From the NCBI GenBank assembly GCA_021442155.1, contig CM038220.1, positions 77,053,817 through 77,117,816 of the forward strand: a stretch of 64,000 bases of DNA, read 5' to 3'. The notes beneath the pieces are model-generated. The model was not told where the DNA came from, ran no database searches, and worked only from the letters and a program-made list of their open reading frames with translations. Positions 36,511 through 48,389 of this stretch are shown piece after piece (position 1 is the first letter of the stretch; every line of letters starts with the position of its first letter). A program made the position numbers and the translations under genes. This DNA is from Cymbidium sinense (taxonomy: Eukaryota; Streptophyta; Magnoliopsida; Asparagales; Orchidaceae).

Positions 36511-39500
36511 TATTGACCTTATTTTTAGGATGAGCTCTCAACCCCTCCATCTTAGACTATAAGAGTTCCTTAGTCTTAAGAGACATCTAGTGATTAGGGG
36601 GACACTCTACCTAGTCCTAGAGACTTAGAAGAGTTAGCCATAGGAATAGGTCATGCCTTAGGGGTGTTAAGAAAATTTGCCTACCCTTAGCTTGAACCAC
36701 TCCTCACCTTCCTTCATTCAAGTCAAACTACAAATCAATTTTATTTGATTTACTCCAAACTCAAATCAAATCCATGATTGAAATCCATGATTGAAACCCA
36801 TGATCAAAATCCATCAAAATTCCTAAGTCCAAATTTTCCAAAGTCCTTAATCCTCTCTTATGGACTTAGCCAAAATCATGATCAAAACCAAATCAAATCT
36901 TTGAGATTTTCTCATCATCCATTTATATTCTCATTTTTATTCACATCTATAAATGAAATATAAATTCAAACCAATCAAACTAAACTCAAAACTCCAAATC
37001 AATTCATAAAACTCAACTCCAAACAAATTCAAACTCATGGGATTTTCTCAAAACTCATTTATATTCTCATTTATATTTACATATATAAATGAAATATAAA
37101 TATAAATCAATCAAATCAAGTCCTCAAATTAAATTCCCAATCTAAAAATTTCCCAAGTTCCTTAATTTTTCATTAAAGGACTTATCCAAAATCTTGATCA
37201 AACCATTTCAAATTCATGGGATTTTCTCATAACCCATTTATATTCTCATTTATATTCACATATATAAATGAAATATAAATATAAACCAATCAAACCAAAT
37301 TCAAAAAAATTTAAACTCTAAATTATAAAATTTTCCTAAGTCCTTTAAATCCTTCTTAATGGACTTAGCCCAAATCAAGATTAAACCACTTCAAATCCTT
37401 GAAAATTTCTAATGACACATTTATATTCTCATTTATATTCACATATATAATTGAAATATAAATTCAAACAATCAAATCCAATTCCAAAAAATCAAAATTC
37501 ACTCAAAATCCAATCTAAGCCTTTCAAGTCAAAATCTTGAACTTAGCCAAATCAACTTCAAATCAAGCCAAAATCTTGATTTTCTCATGATTCTATCAAC
37601 CCTACAATCATGAACCCATATATAAATACAAACTCTAATCAAACAATCAAAAACTAAGTCAAAAATCAAAGAAAAAAATCCTTTCATGTTCACCCTTTGA
37701 ATATGAAATTATCAAGTGAATCAAAACCTATTTGACTTCAAAGTACTTGTAAATGGATTTATATTTCAATCATAAGTCCATATACAAGATCAATCAAACT
37801 CAAATCAAGCTTTGACCAAGCCATTTGACCCACTTAGGCTCACTTGACCCAAAGTGACCTAAAGTGCCCTTATGAGCTAATTTCTAATCCTAACCAAATT
37901 GGATTGAACCAAACTCATCTATGCCTCTCATCATGATCAAAAATTATCATGGGATGATCAATCAGTCAAATTGGGTCAAACCAAATCAAACCTAAGGGTT
38001 GACCAAGTCAACACTTAGCCTAAAATGAAACCTAACATAGCCAAATTCCACCATAGGACAAATTGATTGAAACCATTAATCTAAGTTCATTCATGACCTA
38101 TGTTTGAACTTGACCAAGCCAACATTTGAGTCTAACCTTTACCAATTGGCCACTTGACCCACGTTGGCCCATCTTGACCTAAAAAGTCAAAATGTGTCAA
38201 AACTTGATCTAAGCCTAATTGATCCAAACCAATGGGTCAAGTTCATTCCAAATCACTTGTTAAACTTGACCAAAGCCTCAATTGGCCAACTAGATCTAAC
38301 CTAGCCCAATTGACCATAGACCCAACTTGACCTAAAGGGGTCATGTTGAGCCAAAATTGAACATAGCCAAAATTGATTGGAAACAAAGATACCAATCCAC
38401 TCCATATGACTAACTAAACCTAAACCTACCCTTGACCTAGTCCAAATAGGTCAAATTTCTCTATTTTTGAACAGGGGAGCTCAATCCATTCTTGAATTTC
38501 CTCCACATTGAAAACCACCTCAATTGCCTTTGCATACTTCATCAGGGAGCTAAGTCAAGTGCACCCAAGCTTCCATTAGAGTTCCCATAGCAAGGAGAAG
38601 TTGAATTGGATCAAAGCCGCAAAGGGGAGTAAGGGGAGTTGGTCCATAGGGCAATCCACTCAACCTCAAGTGCTCAAAACTTTAGCAAGGCATCATCTCA
38701 GCTAGACGAAGCTCCTCCAAGGGAATCGAGCACCGATGATCACCTCCGATGAGGTTAGCTATTTTCTGAGCTCAATTCTCATGTGTGTTGGTCCTTTGTG
38801 AAGTGAACTTTAATTTTATAGGATCTTAGTCATTGCATGTATTGGTAATTGCATGATAAAGGTGTGGGCAAATTCTAGTCTAATCTGAGCTCAATCGAGC
38901 TCAGATCTTGCCCTAGAACTTGGACGGATCACATTCCTCGCAGGATTTGGTGGGGATGAATCTCTGGTCGTCCATCCGCACATTTTGGATGAACGACCAA
39001 GAAATTCCCACGTTTAGAAAATCCCTTATCCATTTTAAAATCGTGGAGAGATCTCTGGCCGTCCCATCTTTGGTCGGACGATGGAGATCAAAGAGCATCC
39101 GCCATCAGCTATCTTTTGGATTTGACAACTTAAGTGAGTGGTTCACTGTGGGATGCATGTAAAGTGCACTTACTGCCGCCTCCACAGGTCGTGCCGTAAG
39201 CAGGAGGATTAGTTAGGATATTTTTATTAAATACTAATTAACTAGGGATCTTCTAAAATTCATAACTCTCTCTATGAAATTTAGAAAAATATGAAATAAA
39301 ATCGTATGGAAAGATAATTCAACCTAAGATATTTTAAAATTAATTTCAATGGATTTTGAATTATGCATTTCTCTGATTTTGGATTTTATTGGAAACTTTA
39401 TTTTTCTAATTACCTTTTAATTAAGCCTATGATTAATCCTAAATTTCTTGGTATATTTTAAGGGATGACCTCTGCCTCCCCTAATTTTCTTGGAATTTAT

Positions 39501-42500
39501 TGAATGCTTAATTAGGGGAATTGCATATGGATTTCTTAATTACTCCCTTAATCTAATTAAGGATAGTTAAGGTGAAATTAGTGGTTTCAATCCATGATTA
39601 GGGTTGATTAATGTCAGATCCAATAGATAAGAGGTTTAGAGAATAATTTTGGGGCAATTCCCTTAAGTTATTCCCTAAACCCCCTTTTCTCTCCTTAATC
39701 TTCTCTTAATTAAGGGTTAATTCACTAATTATCCCTTTAATTAATTTTTTAAAAATACTAAAAACTTCTAGAACTTAATTAATCTACTTTGGGTAGATGG
39801 TTAGGTGTTTAATAGCCTAAGTTCAATTAAAAAAATCAAAACCCAATTCATATGTGTGAAAGGTGTTTTGAAATTACTTATGCTAAACCCCTTAGCTTAA
39901 TTAACTATTAATTGTGAGACAACTTGCATTAGGCCTTTTTCTTATTAGGTGCATTGTAAATTTAAATTCCTTGTGAGTTTTTATGTCATCTCATTGGCTT
40001 ATAATTATTTGATTAATTATTCTAAGGTGGTGTACGTAAGGGTAAATTAAGTTACTTAATTCATACCTTAACCTAATTAATACATAACAATGGATCTAAT
40101 TATCTAAAAATTAAACAAAAATATCAAACATATGTGTGAATGGGTTAGGAATAGAAAACTCAACTCACCTTTCCAGAATTAAATCAAACTCAAACTCAAA
40201 CAAAAATGACATTAAATTCACTTTGATTTATTTAAAACTTTCTTATTCCATAAGAATGTCTTTAGGATTTAATTGAAGTGAATGTGTTTACATGCTTTCA
40301 TTGCTTTGATTCTTTTCCCCAACATGTTAAATTTGTATGTCATGTGGTTTCATGCATTCATATTTTTCAAATTCAAGTTTAAAATGAAATTGTTTACTTT
40401 ATGTCAAATTTGTATGTGTTGGCTAAAGTAGAAATATGAGTGGCTATTATCACTACTAAATTCAAATTATTTTCAAAACATATAAATTAAATATCAAATT
40501 TGAAAGTATGCTACTTATATTCTAATTATGAACTTGCATGTGAAGGATATATGGATGTGCTTAGCATATGTTTCTCTTCTCTTTTATGTTAGCATAGTTT
40601 TGAATAGGAGTTGGTAAGTTGTATGGTTCATTTTGAAAAGAACCTAACACATACCTAATTCCACATCCTATTCATTCCTATGTTACCACTCAAGGAGGGT
40701 TACCTATGCTTGCACACATAAATTACATAAACAAAAATGAATCAATTAATACAACTTTTGCATTCTCCCTTACCATTTCATTTCTTTTACACACATGTTT
40801 GTATTTAAAGAAAGTGGTATATTAGTCTGGACAACACTAAGGTTGCGAGGCTTTAAGTAGCTCTAAGTAGGTCTTGTACCTTACACCTCTGGTTAATAAT
40901 GGCACTATACTCACTTATTCCTTTCTTACTTTCATATGTGTTTATGAAAATTTGGATAAAGAAACCCTTTTCTACTTAAAGAAAATCATGTATATTCAAC
41001 TTCTAAATTTCTTTAAATGAATTACTTAGCATTCATCATAAAGTGTGTTAAATATTCTCATTTTTGTGTATATATATGCTTAGGATTCATTTATATGCAT
41101 GTTATACATGTTGGGAAAGAAATTAAGTAATGTGTGTTTTGTGAATTTGGTTCATTTTCCTTAATCTTAAAATGACTTTCTTTTTGAATAGGTTTGTTTA
41201 GAGTTCATCTAAACTTAGGATTAATTAAAAGAGCTAATCAAAATATTCACTAAATAAAACTAAATGTGAACCTACTTTAAAAATTACTTTGGTTAGGGAA
41301 GGAAAGAGAAGTTCTCTTCTCTTTCCCTCTCTTCATAACTTAATAATTAATTGTAAGATTCACTTAAACCAAATCAAAACATGAAATAAAATAAACCCAA
41401 AATAATTAAAAAACTTAAATGAAATCCTCTCTAAGTTGAACATGTTTTAACACTTAGAAAACTCTAATTTAAAGCCATAGCTAGCATACCACACAAACCT
41501 TCAAAGCACACACATTAGCCTAAATCACCACTTCTAGCTTTAGGTTAGAGTGGTGCAAGGGTTGATGCTTTGTTTTGGGATATATGTTTTAGACTAGATG
41601 TTAGGGTGTATGCTCGTAGAATGAATGGTATGACTCTCTTATTCTAACAATTCTTTTCTGCAAGGGATTGTGCTTAAGGGTCCCTATCATAAATAAAAAT
41701 ATAAATGCGTTTGCTTGCAGGTGCTTTATACCCCTAAGCATAATCCATAGGCCAGGTGGACTTAGTCACCCATGTGTGGGGTGATAAGTTCAATATACAT
41801 GCTTGGGATTTGAGTGGTTTGTTTTAGCTAACCTTTATTTTGCAGGTGCTAGTTAGATTTTCATTCTTTTCCTTTTCATATAAATTTATGCAATTAGGAT
41901 TTGGAATGATTATTATGGGGATTAGGTTGAACATTGGTCATAATATCCTATCTTATGCATCCAAAAGGAGGAACCAAAGAGGAAAGAAAGAACTGAAGAA
42001 GAAGAAAGAAGAATGAGGCTTGAAGACCATCATAACAATGAATTTTTTGCTTAATTATAGTTTAATTTATTTATAATTTGGGTTGCATAAGGGTAGAGCT
42101 CGGCTACCCACATTTGATATTTTAGGTTTGTGCGGTGGTGCCCGACCACAACGACCTTTTATTCTTTTTACGATTAGCTTTATAAATTGATTGATGATTT
42201 ATTTAGCTTTTGCATTAAGTGGCATGCTTTTCCTAGTTTCTTCTTTGCTTTATGTATGGCTTGGATGTGGTTTAGGCTCTTTAGGGAAAAATAAATCTTT
42301 TTTTCCAACTTAACAACTCAGAATAAAAAATTAAACAACTCATAACCTCACCTAAGGCATAGGTTTAAAATCAAGATAAAAGAATTAGCTACCCTTTAGC
42401 TTGATAAGAATTTCTTTTGTAATATCATGCACAAATACATCTTATTTCACTCTTGATTGGAGGGCTTCCATCTTTTCTAGAGAAGCTTAGATTGACCTTT

Positions 42501-43647
42501 GAGAGCCATGGTGGAAACACACCTTCTCCCTTCTTGCTGATTTTGGACAATAACTTTATTTCTCATACATTAGGCATATGAATCCTATTATCCTGAATCA
42601 AAATAATTGTCCAAAATAAAAATAAAAAATAAAATTTGAATTGTATTAGATTTAGGTCATTTGAATTACATGATCTATTCTCTTTAGGGAGTGAGTTTAA
42701 GGACTTAGTTTCTTTCAAAATAAATAACAACCTAGTTATCTTGTATAAGCATAATGACTTGCCTACATGTATTTAAAATTATAGAAGGAGTTAGTTGGTG
42801 GCTAACCCCAGGCGGTTGTAAGTCCAAGCTGTCGGGGGGTTTGTCCTCTCTTGTGGAGGCAACTTAATTACCTATTTTAGCCTTAGATTTAGATTCTGCT
42901 ATCGGCTCCAGCCAAAGCTCCCTAGATTTAGGTTCTGAGGTTGCTTTTCCCCTTTGTGGGTCATAAGCATAATTCCTCACCTCTTAGGAATTTCCTTAAT
43001 CTGTCTTAAGGAATCATAATTCCTAAATTTTTAATGAAAATGTAACTCATTTAAACTAAATCAATTTCAAAAATGTAAAACCCAACCATAGATAGTCTGA
43101 GATGTTCATTAAGTTTCCTAGCATCGTGGGCATCTTCTACTTATCTTCCTTTGAATTTACTAATAACTCCCTCTCTTTGATCAATCCCATTGATCTTCAA
43201 AAAATAAACTAATCAATTGATAGTCCTTTCCTATTGAAATCTTTGAAGACAATGATCATTTACCTTAATCGAGAGTTTTCCTAAGGAATCCCCATTCCTT
43301 AGGATGTAATTAACTATGGGGGCTTGCCCCTATTGGGAACTTAACGAACTTGATTTAAAATAAACCTTACTTTACTTTTTCATGTAAAGTAGGGGAAGAA
43401 TCTCTGGTACATATGCAGACCCATCATCCTTAGGAGTCCATATTGAGGTGATTAGGTCCATTAAAGGGTAGTGATTTCTATCTTTCGAGATAGTATACTA
43501 TTCCTTGATGATGTACCCGATCACCTGAATAAGTACATATATGAATCTGCGTGGCATCCCAAAAAAATTTTTTTTTAGTGTCTTATCTTTCTTTTCTCAC
43601 CACAGATTTGAAAGGCGATTCTCTACGTATAGAAAATTTTCTCCATA
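36511..43647 (+). mobile_element. S2: LTR inserted within E2 gag
   Basis: A 7.1 kb insertion bounded by CGCAT. It begins TATTGACCTTATTTTTAGGA (family start TGTTGACC with G to A) and covers the whole LTR to CACCACA (43,598-43,604). It then continues 43 bases with GGCGATTCT, resembling a decayed PBS, and ends TCTCCATA. Landmarks: four subrepeats (36,915-37,455), TTGACC zone (37,800-38,460), GC-rich module (39,060-39,200), GGTATATTAGTCTGGACAAC (near 40,817), a block near 42,785-42,840 with CAGGCGGTTGTAAGTCC. Relative to other copies about 0.8 kb is missing at 38,458. No coding region; no second LTR. Confidence 0.82.
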
Positions 43648-43652
43648 CGCAT
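43648..43652 (+). repeat. Target-site duplication CGCAT, right copy
   Basis: Partner of 36,506-36,510. Confidence 0.8.
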
Positions 43653-44699
43653 GTTAGGTCATGTTTTGGAAGCTTACTTTTCATTTAAGGACTGGCTAAA
43701 ATATAGCTTCAAGACCGGTGCTATAGTTATCTTGAAGAAATACCTTGTGGAACAACCATCTAGTTCCAGTAGGGTAATCCATAGGGATACTTCCGATCCT
43801 TTCAAAACCAAAGAAGGTTGGGATATCTCCTTATCCAAACCTCTAAGAAAATTATCTCCAAAATCAAGAAACTTTCCTTGTAGATGCCTGAGATAGCTCA
43901 AACCTCCAACATCAAGTAAGGTTTACAATTTTCTAGAGCCAACTCAGGGAAAGGAGGATCTCAGCAGTAGCAGCAGTATGTGCTAGCCCGGGAGAGCCAA
44001 GTAGTGCTACCACCAACCAAGTCTAGCCTCCAGTCCACCATTGCAGCTACTACATCAGCGACCACCTCTACTTCAGCTAGCTCTTCCTCTAGTAAGCATC
44101 TTGTATCAGTGGATGAGGGCATCAAATCCCTCACCCCTCTTACTTTACTAGATTTCTACTATGTACCTCCTTTAAAATCCAAGAATTCAAGGAATAAAGC
44201 TAGCTTGAATTATATTTGTGGCACTTCTGATGGGTTATCTAAATCTACTCCTAATGAAAACTCTTCAAGTTTAAACAATAATTATAACCACTCTGATCTT
44301 CCACTACACTGCCATAAGAGGTGAGCCTGATGTGCAGGTAGATTCTTCCATTACACTGCCATAAAAGATCACTAAAGTCAACCTCCATAGTTGCAAGGTT
44401 CTACCTTCTAGGGCAGCACCTCTAGATAAGGGGAAACAAGTCATTATTTCAGATGATCGAGAAGCCCCTCCACAAGATGCTTCACTCTTGGATATGCTTG
44501 TGAAGGATCAACCCAATGTGGACTACAATGTCCTCTCTCATATGAGAAAGTTATCATCTAAGTTAAGCATATATGATGCCTTTATTTTATCCAACGAGAT
44601 GAGAGAATCATTACCAATGCTCTTCTTGATCTTGAAATATGCTTAGCTCAGCTGTCCGCTATTGAAGAGGACTCACATTATTCTAGAGAAATTTAGAGA
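43648..44699 (+). pseudogene. gag: gag C-terminus and gag-protease linker (E2)
   Basis: Continues gag after S2. The frame from 43,651 (81 codons) reads RMLGHVLEAYFSFKDWL, a recognisable remnant of the Tat segment (usually HR-x-GH-x2-E-x-C-x2-F-KD) with Cys replaced by Tyr. After a stop near 43,896 comes a Ser/Thr-rich stretch (43,980-44,324; TTSATTSTSASSSSS), probably a disordered linker. The frame near 44,510-44,640 contains YNVLSHMRKLSSKLSIYDAF and LSNEMRESL, the conserved helical segment that precedes the protease in Tat polyproteins. Several stops and frameshifts. This region would be processed by the element's protease; no enzymatic motif of its own. Confidence 0.75.
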
Positions 44700-45142
44700 A
44701 TCACTTTCACAGATGAAGACCTACTTTTAGGGGACATGGAGCACCCCCATCCCCTCTACATTACAGTGGACATTGATAGATTCAAACTTGCCAGGGTTCT
44801 CATCGATCCAGGTGCATCGGTAAAAATTATGAGTCTAAAGACCCTTGCCTATTTGAGGATCGTCTCTCCCGAGGAGATCGATGATGTTAGGATTCTTAAC
44901 AGAGCGAAGGCTTTAGGTTCCATAGTGTTCCCTTTGGAGATAGGTGACTGGAAGATTGAAGCCAAGTTCTATATCAGTAATTTGAATACTTCATTCACCG
45001 CTTTGCTCAGTAGGCCTTAGATACATCACAACATAATGATTCCATCCTCCCTCCATTAGTGCATCAAGTTCAAGAAGGATGAGATTAAGTACTGTGTCAA
45101 AGGAGATGAAAAGTCATTTTCAGTCAGAGAGGTTGAGATATA
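44700..45142 (+). pseudogene. pol: Retroviral-type aspartic protease (E2)
   Basis: Pepsin-like half-enzyme that would dimerise and cut Gag-Pol. In frame: FTDEDLLLGD (44,707 on), then LYITVDIDRFKLARVLIDPGAS with the active-site signature DPGAS (usually D-S/T/C-G) near 44,808, then a hydrophobic loop (TALLSRP near 45,000) matching the second conserved LLGRPW block; the expected Trp is a TAG stop at 45,018-45,020. Beyond it KFKKDEIKYCVKGDEKSF matches the tail usual in this lineage. The open frame is 44,736-45,020. Asp is present but Pro after it and the stop argue against activity. Confidence 0.88.
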
Positions 45143-46180
45143 TGAGGATGCGACCTACCATCTTTCTCAAAACACCTTTTCTCGTGAACTTGGACAAAAT
45201 TCAAATTCAAAAGAAAAAGAAAAAGAAGAAAAAGAAAAAGATAAAGATAAAGAAAAGAAAAATGAAAGTCCAAGTGAACAAGAAAAGAAAATTAAGGAAG
45301 AAATAGAGCCGCATATCATATTCCACCCATAGCCCATTCCATCAGGTAGAGGTAGAGGTAGAGGCAGAAATAGAGGCAATTCTAGAGGTGGAAGACCCCC
45401 TGGTTGGCCATCAGCCAATAGAGGTTATCTTCCAATTCATAAGAGTACCCCTACTATTCATATAGACTTGGAATCCAACTCAGAGGACTAGTCTAATGTG
45501 ATTAGTATACCAGCCAACCCCTCTCAGCAGGTTTCATTGGAGGTGACACTCAAGCTGGATTGCGATGAAGATAGGACTTTAGACAAAGCATGAAAGTGTT
45601 CGAATCAAATGTATGTGAAACTATCAAGCAGTAGTTAGGAACCTTAGCTATAACCTCACTTTCATCTCAAAAAGATGAAGGTTTAGTAGTTAAGGAAGCC
45701 CCTCAGTATTCCAGAGATGTCAAGCCGAAGAGATTCTTTTTGGGTTCATCATCCTCAAGTCCAGAAACTGATGTAGGACTTTAGAATATTTCAAATAAAG
45801 AATTAATGGAATTTCCTTTTAATTAGTTCTCGAATTGTGTTCTTACTCTTGCAAAGAAGGGGTTGGTTCCTTATACATGGTCTAAGCACAAGTCAGAGTA
45901 GTTTAAAAAGTTATGGAACAACAGAGGCGAATGTACAATCAAGATCAGGACTAGGATTCGATACATAGGGTCCGGTTGATGATGACAATTACTGCTTAGT
46001 TGTCACCAATAATTTGGACTCTGATAGGTTCTTTTCACACCACTCTAACTCTTATGAGGATATGTGTTTATAAACTTCATATGATCCAGATGATCTCCAA
46101 ATCAAAGATGCACCACCAAAATTTGAAGAGGAGATCCATTCGACAATTGCCAAGCTTAAAGAAATCAACCTCGAGACAAA
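45143..46180 (+). pseudogene. pol: Protease-RT linker, Lys/Glu-rich and RG-rich (E2)
   Basis: In the protease frame a charged run starts near 45,205 (KEKEKEEKEKDKDKEKK), from a (GAAAAA)n-like purine tract. After one TAG near 45,331 an RG segment follows (GRGRGRGRNRGNSRGG, 45,345-45,395), then GRPPGWP and an acidic DLESNSED end. RG/RGG segments commonly bind RNA. From 45,490 the sequence is broken and little can be assigned until KFEEEIHSTIAKLKEINLE (about 46,115). Ogre elements carry an intron in this part of pol; I cannot see convincing splice sites here. The long Lys run in another frame (45,079-45,306) is a shadow of the tract. Confidence 0.6.
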
Positions 46181-47190
46181 ATAAAATCCACGCCTGACAT
46201 ACATTAGTTTATTGTTGAATGTAGAAGAAACCAAAGACTTAGTTAGGCTATTAACTGAGTTTAAAAACTACTTTGTATAGAGATATAAAGAATTATTTAG
46301 ATTATCTCCTGACGTAGCGGTCCACAAGCTAGCAATAGACCCTAGCGTCAACCCTATCAAGCAAGCTCCTAGACGCATGCGATTAAAAATCAAACAACAG
46401 GTCATTATTGAAGTTAAGAAACTGATTGATGCTGATTTCATCAGGGAAGAAAAATACTCTACCTGGTTAGCCAGTGTCATACCAGTTAAGATGAAGAATG
46501 GCCAAATTCCCATATGCATCAATTTCAGGGACTTAAATAAGGTATGCCCTAAGGATGAGTTTCCTCTTCCTATACCAAAATTAATGGTGGACATCGCCTC
46601 ATCTCATATAGTTTTCTCCTTCATGGATGGGTCATCTGGATATAACCATATCAAAATGGCCCCCGAAGATGAAAGAAATACTACTTTTCGAACCCTGATT
46701 AAAATATATTATTATATGGTAATGCCTTTCGGCCTTAAAAATGTTAGTGCTACATACCAATGAGCCATGACTCAGATCTTCAATGAACTCATCAATCATC
46801 AAGTTGAGTGCTATGGTGATGATCTAGTAATCAAAAGTAAAGTAAAGAAAGACCATCTCTTTGACTTGAGAGTAATTTTTAAACAGTTAAGACAATATAA
46901 CCTCAAAATAAATCCCTTAAAGTGTGCATTCAGAGTAGCTTTAGAGAAATTCCTTAGTTGGTTGTTCGGCACTAGGAATAGGAATAGATCCAGAAAAGAT
47001 CAAAGCTATCTTAGAAATGTCACCTTATAAAAGTTTAACTAAACTCAGATCTTTCAAGGATTGTTGGCGTATCTAGGACGCTTTATTTTTAACATATCTG
47101 GAAGATGCAAGCCATTCTCAGCACTTGTCAAAAAGGATGCCAACTTCAAGTGGGATGATAAGTGTAGCATCCGTTTAAAGATATCAAGCA
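46181..47190 (+). pseudogene. pol: Reverse transcriptase (E2, Ty3/gypsy)
   Basis: RNA-templated DNA polymerase domain. Blocks in order: VAVHKLAIDPSVNPIKQAPR (about 46,310), IDADFIREEKYSTWLASVIP, CINFRDLNKVCPKDEFPLP, FMDGSSGYNHIKMAPED (first catalytic Asp), then VMPFGLKNVSATYQ (46,720-46,763). A TGA replaces Arg at 46,761-46,763. The second block reads CYGDDLVIKS (about 46,809), so the usual YVDD is YGDD, with both catalytic Asp kept. After KCAF a frameshift near 46,965 leads into GIEIDPEKIKAIL, LRSFQGLLAYLGRFI and the thumb/connection segment up to 47,190. Longest open pieces are 46,377-46,763 and 46,767-47,030. Inactive through stops and frameshifts, but motif quality is good. Confidence 0.93.
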
Positions 47191-47520
47191 GTATTTGGTG
47201 AAGCCGCCAGTTCTAGCAGCCCCTATTTCAGGCAGGCCACTCATCCTCTACACAGCTGCATTGGATGACTCCCTCAGTGTTTTGTTGGCCCAAGCAAATA
47301 ACGAGGGGAAAGAGAGTGCTTTCTACTACCTCAATCGTCGTCTGATTCCTGTTGAAGCGAACTATCCACCTATTAAGAAACATTGCCTAGCTTTGATCTT
47401 TGCATCCCAAAAGCTACGACCTTATATGCTTTCTCATAAGGTGAACTTAATTTCAAGAACCAATCCACTGCAGTATCTCATGACATGCCAATGCTATCTG
47501 GATGTTTGACACATTGTCCC
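47191..47520 (+). pseudogene. pol: First RNase H domain (RT-linked, E2)
   Basis: Open frame 47,195-47,509 reads VKPPVLAAPISGRPLILYTA then ALDDSLSVLLAQ, GKESAFYYLNRRLIPVEANY, CLALIFASQKLRPYMLSH. This is the RT-linked RNase H-like domain of Tat elements. The position where active RNase H has Asp (in L-x-x-DAS) reads YTAA, as is usual in this lineage, where this domain is considered degenerate and its job is taken by the second RNase H. A stop follows near 47,507. Confidence 0.85.
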
Positions 47521-47679
47521 ATGATACTCTTACAATTTGATATCACATTCGTACTCATATGTGCAATAAAAGGACAAGAAGTAGTAGATTTCTTAGCAAC
47601 ACACCCACTTCCTGCTGATTCTCTGCTTATTGACATCTCCCTGATGAACAAATCATGAACTTAGAAAAAGTTGACAACT

Positions 47680-48115
47680 GCTAATGGGAGATGTATTTTG
47701 ATGGAGCAGCTTCCTTTCATAAAGGAGAAGCATCACAATCTACGCTTCCAGGAAAGGCAGGGGTAGGAATAGTTTTCTTAACCCCAGACTATGATGTGAT
47801 GTGATTCTCATACTATCTCTCCAATCCTTATACCAACAATGAAGCCAAGTATGAGATTTTGATTGCCAGTCTGGAGTTAGCCATCACAGTTTGTGTCAAG
47901 AGCATCAACATCTTCGGGGATTCTCAATTGGTCATCAACCAGATTGTCGGATCCTACAAGGTTCTCAAACCTAAGCTTCGTCATTACCACGAGAATACCA
48001 TGAAGCCGTTGGCCCAAATTCCTGAAGTCACCATCAACAAGGTTCCTCGGCAGAAGCAAGTGTGATGCTTTTTGCCAAAGAATTGGCATGTCTGGAAGAT
48101 GAGTCCATTCCAATA
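47680..48115 (+). pseudogene. pol: Second, archaeal-like RNase H domain (aRNH, E2)
   Basis: Would remove the RNA strand during reverse transcription. Motifs: WEMYFDGAAS (47,688 on; Asp), GVGIVFLTPD, NNEAKYEILIASLELA (Glu), NIFGDSQLVINQIVGSYK (Asp), and a trailing HYHENTMKPLAQIPEV and VPRQKQ segment. Three of the metal-binding acidic residues are therefore kept, unlike in the first RNase H. An insertion of about ten residues after YFDGAAS (HKGEASQST) is unusual. Stops: TGA after YDVM near 47,801 and TGA at 48,063. This extra domain between RNase H and integrase is diagnostic for the Tat lineage. Confidence 0.88.
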
Positions 48116-48389
48116 ACTGTCCAAAACAGACAAGTCCTATCCCTTATTGATGTTGAACTCATCGAGAGACTTTCTCTTAAAGGGGAGATTACCATTGCCA
48201 AAATGGATGATGAGTCAGATTAGAGGCAACTATTCATGTATTACCTAAACACTGATAAACTACCTCAAGAAAAGTCACAAGCCCATCAAGTGAAATAGAA
48301 AGTTCTCTCCTATGCTCTCATTAATGACACCTTGTACCGACGATCTTTTGATCAAATGTGGTACATTTTTTGGACAAACACGAAGCCCA

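Noticed and set aside
45079..45306. Poly-Lys protein
   Set aside because: It is a frame-shifted reading of the purine tract in the protease-RT linker; the protease frame gives the Lys/Glu and RG segment.
45020..46180. Ogre-type intron between protease and RT
   Set aside because: Position would fit, but no convincing donor, branch point and acceptor set could be picked among many GT and AG pairs in decayed DNA.
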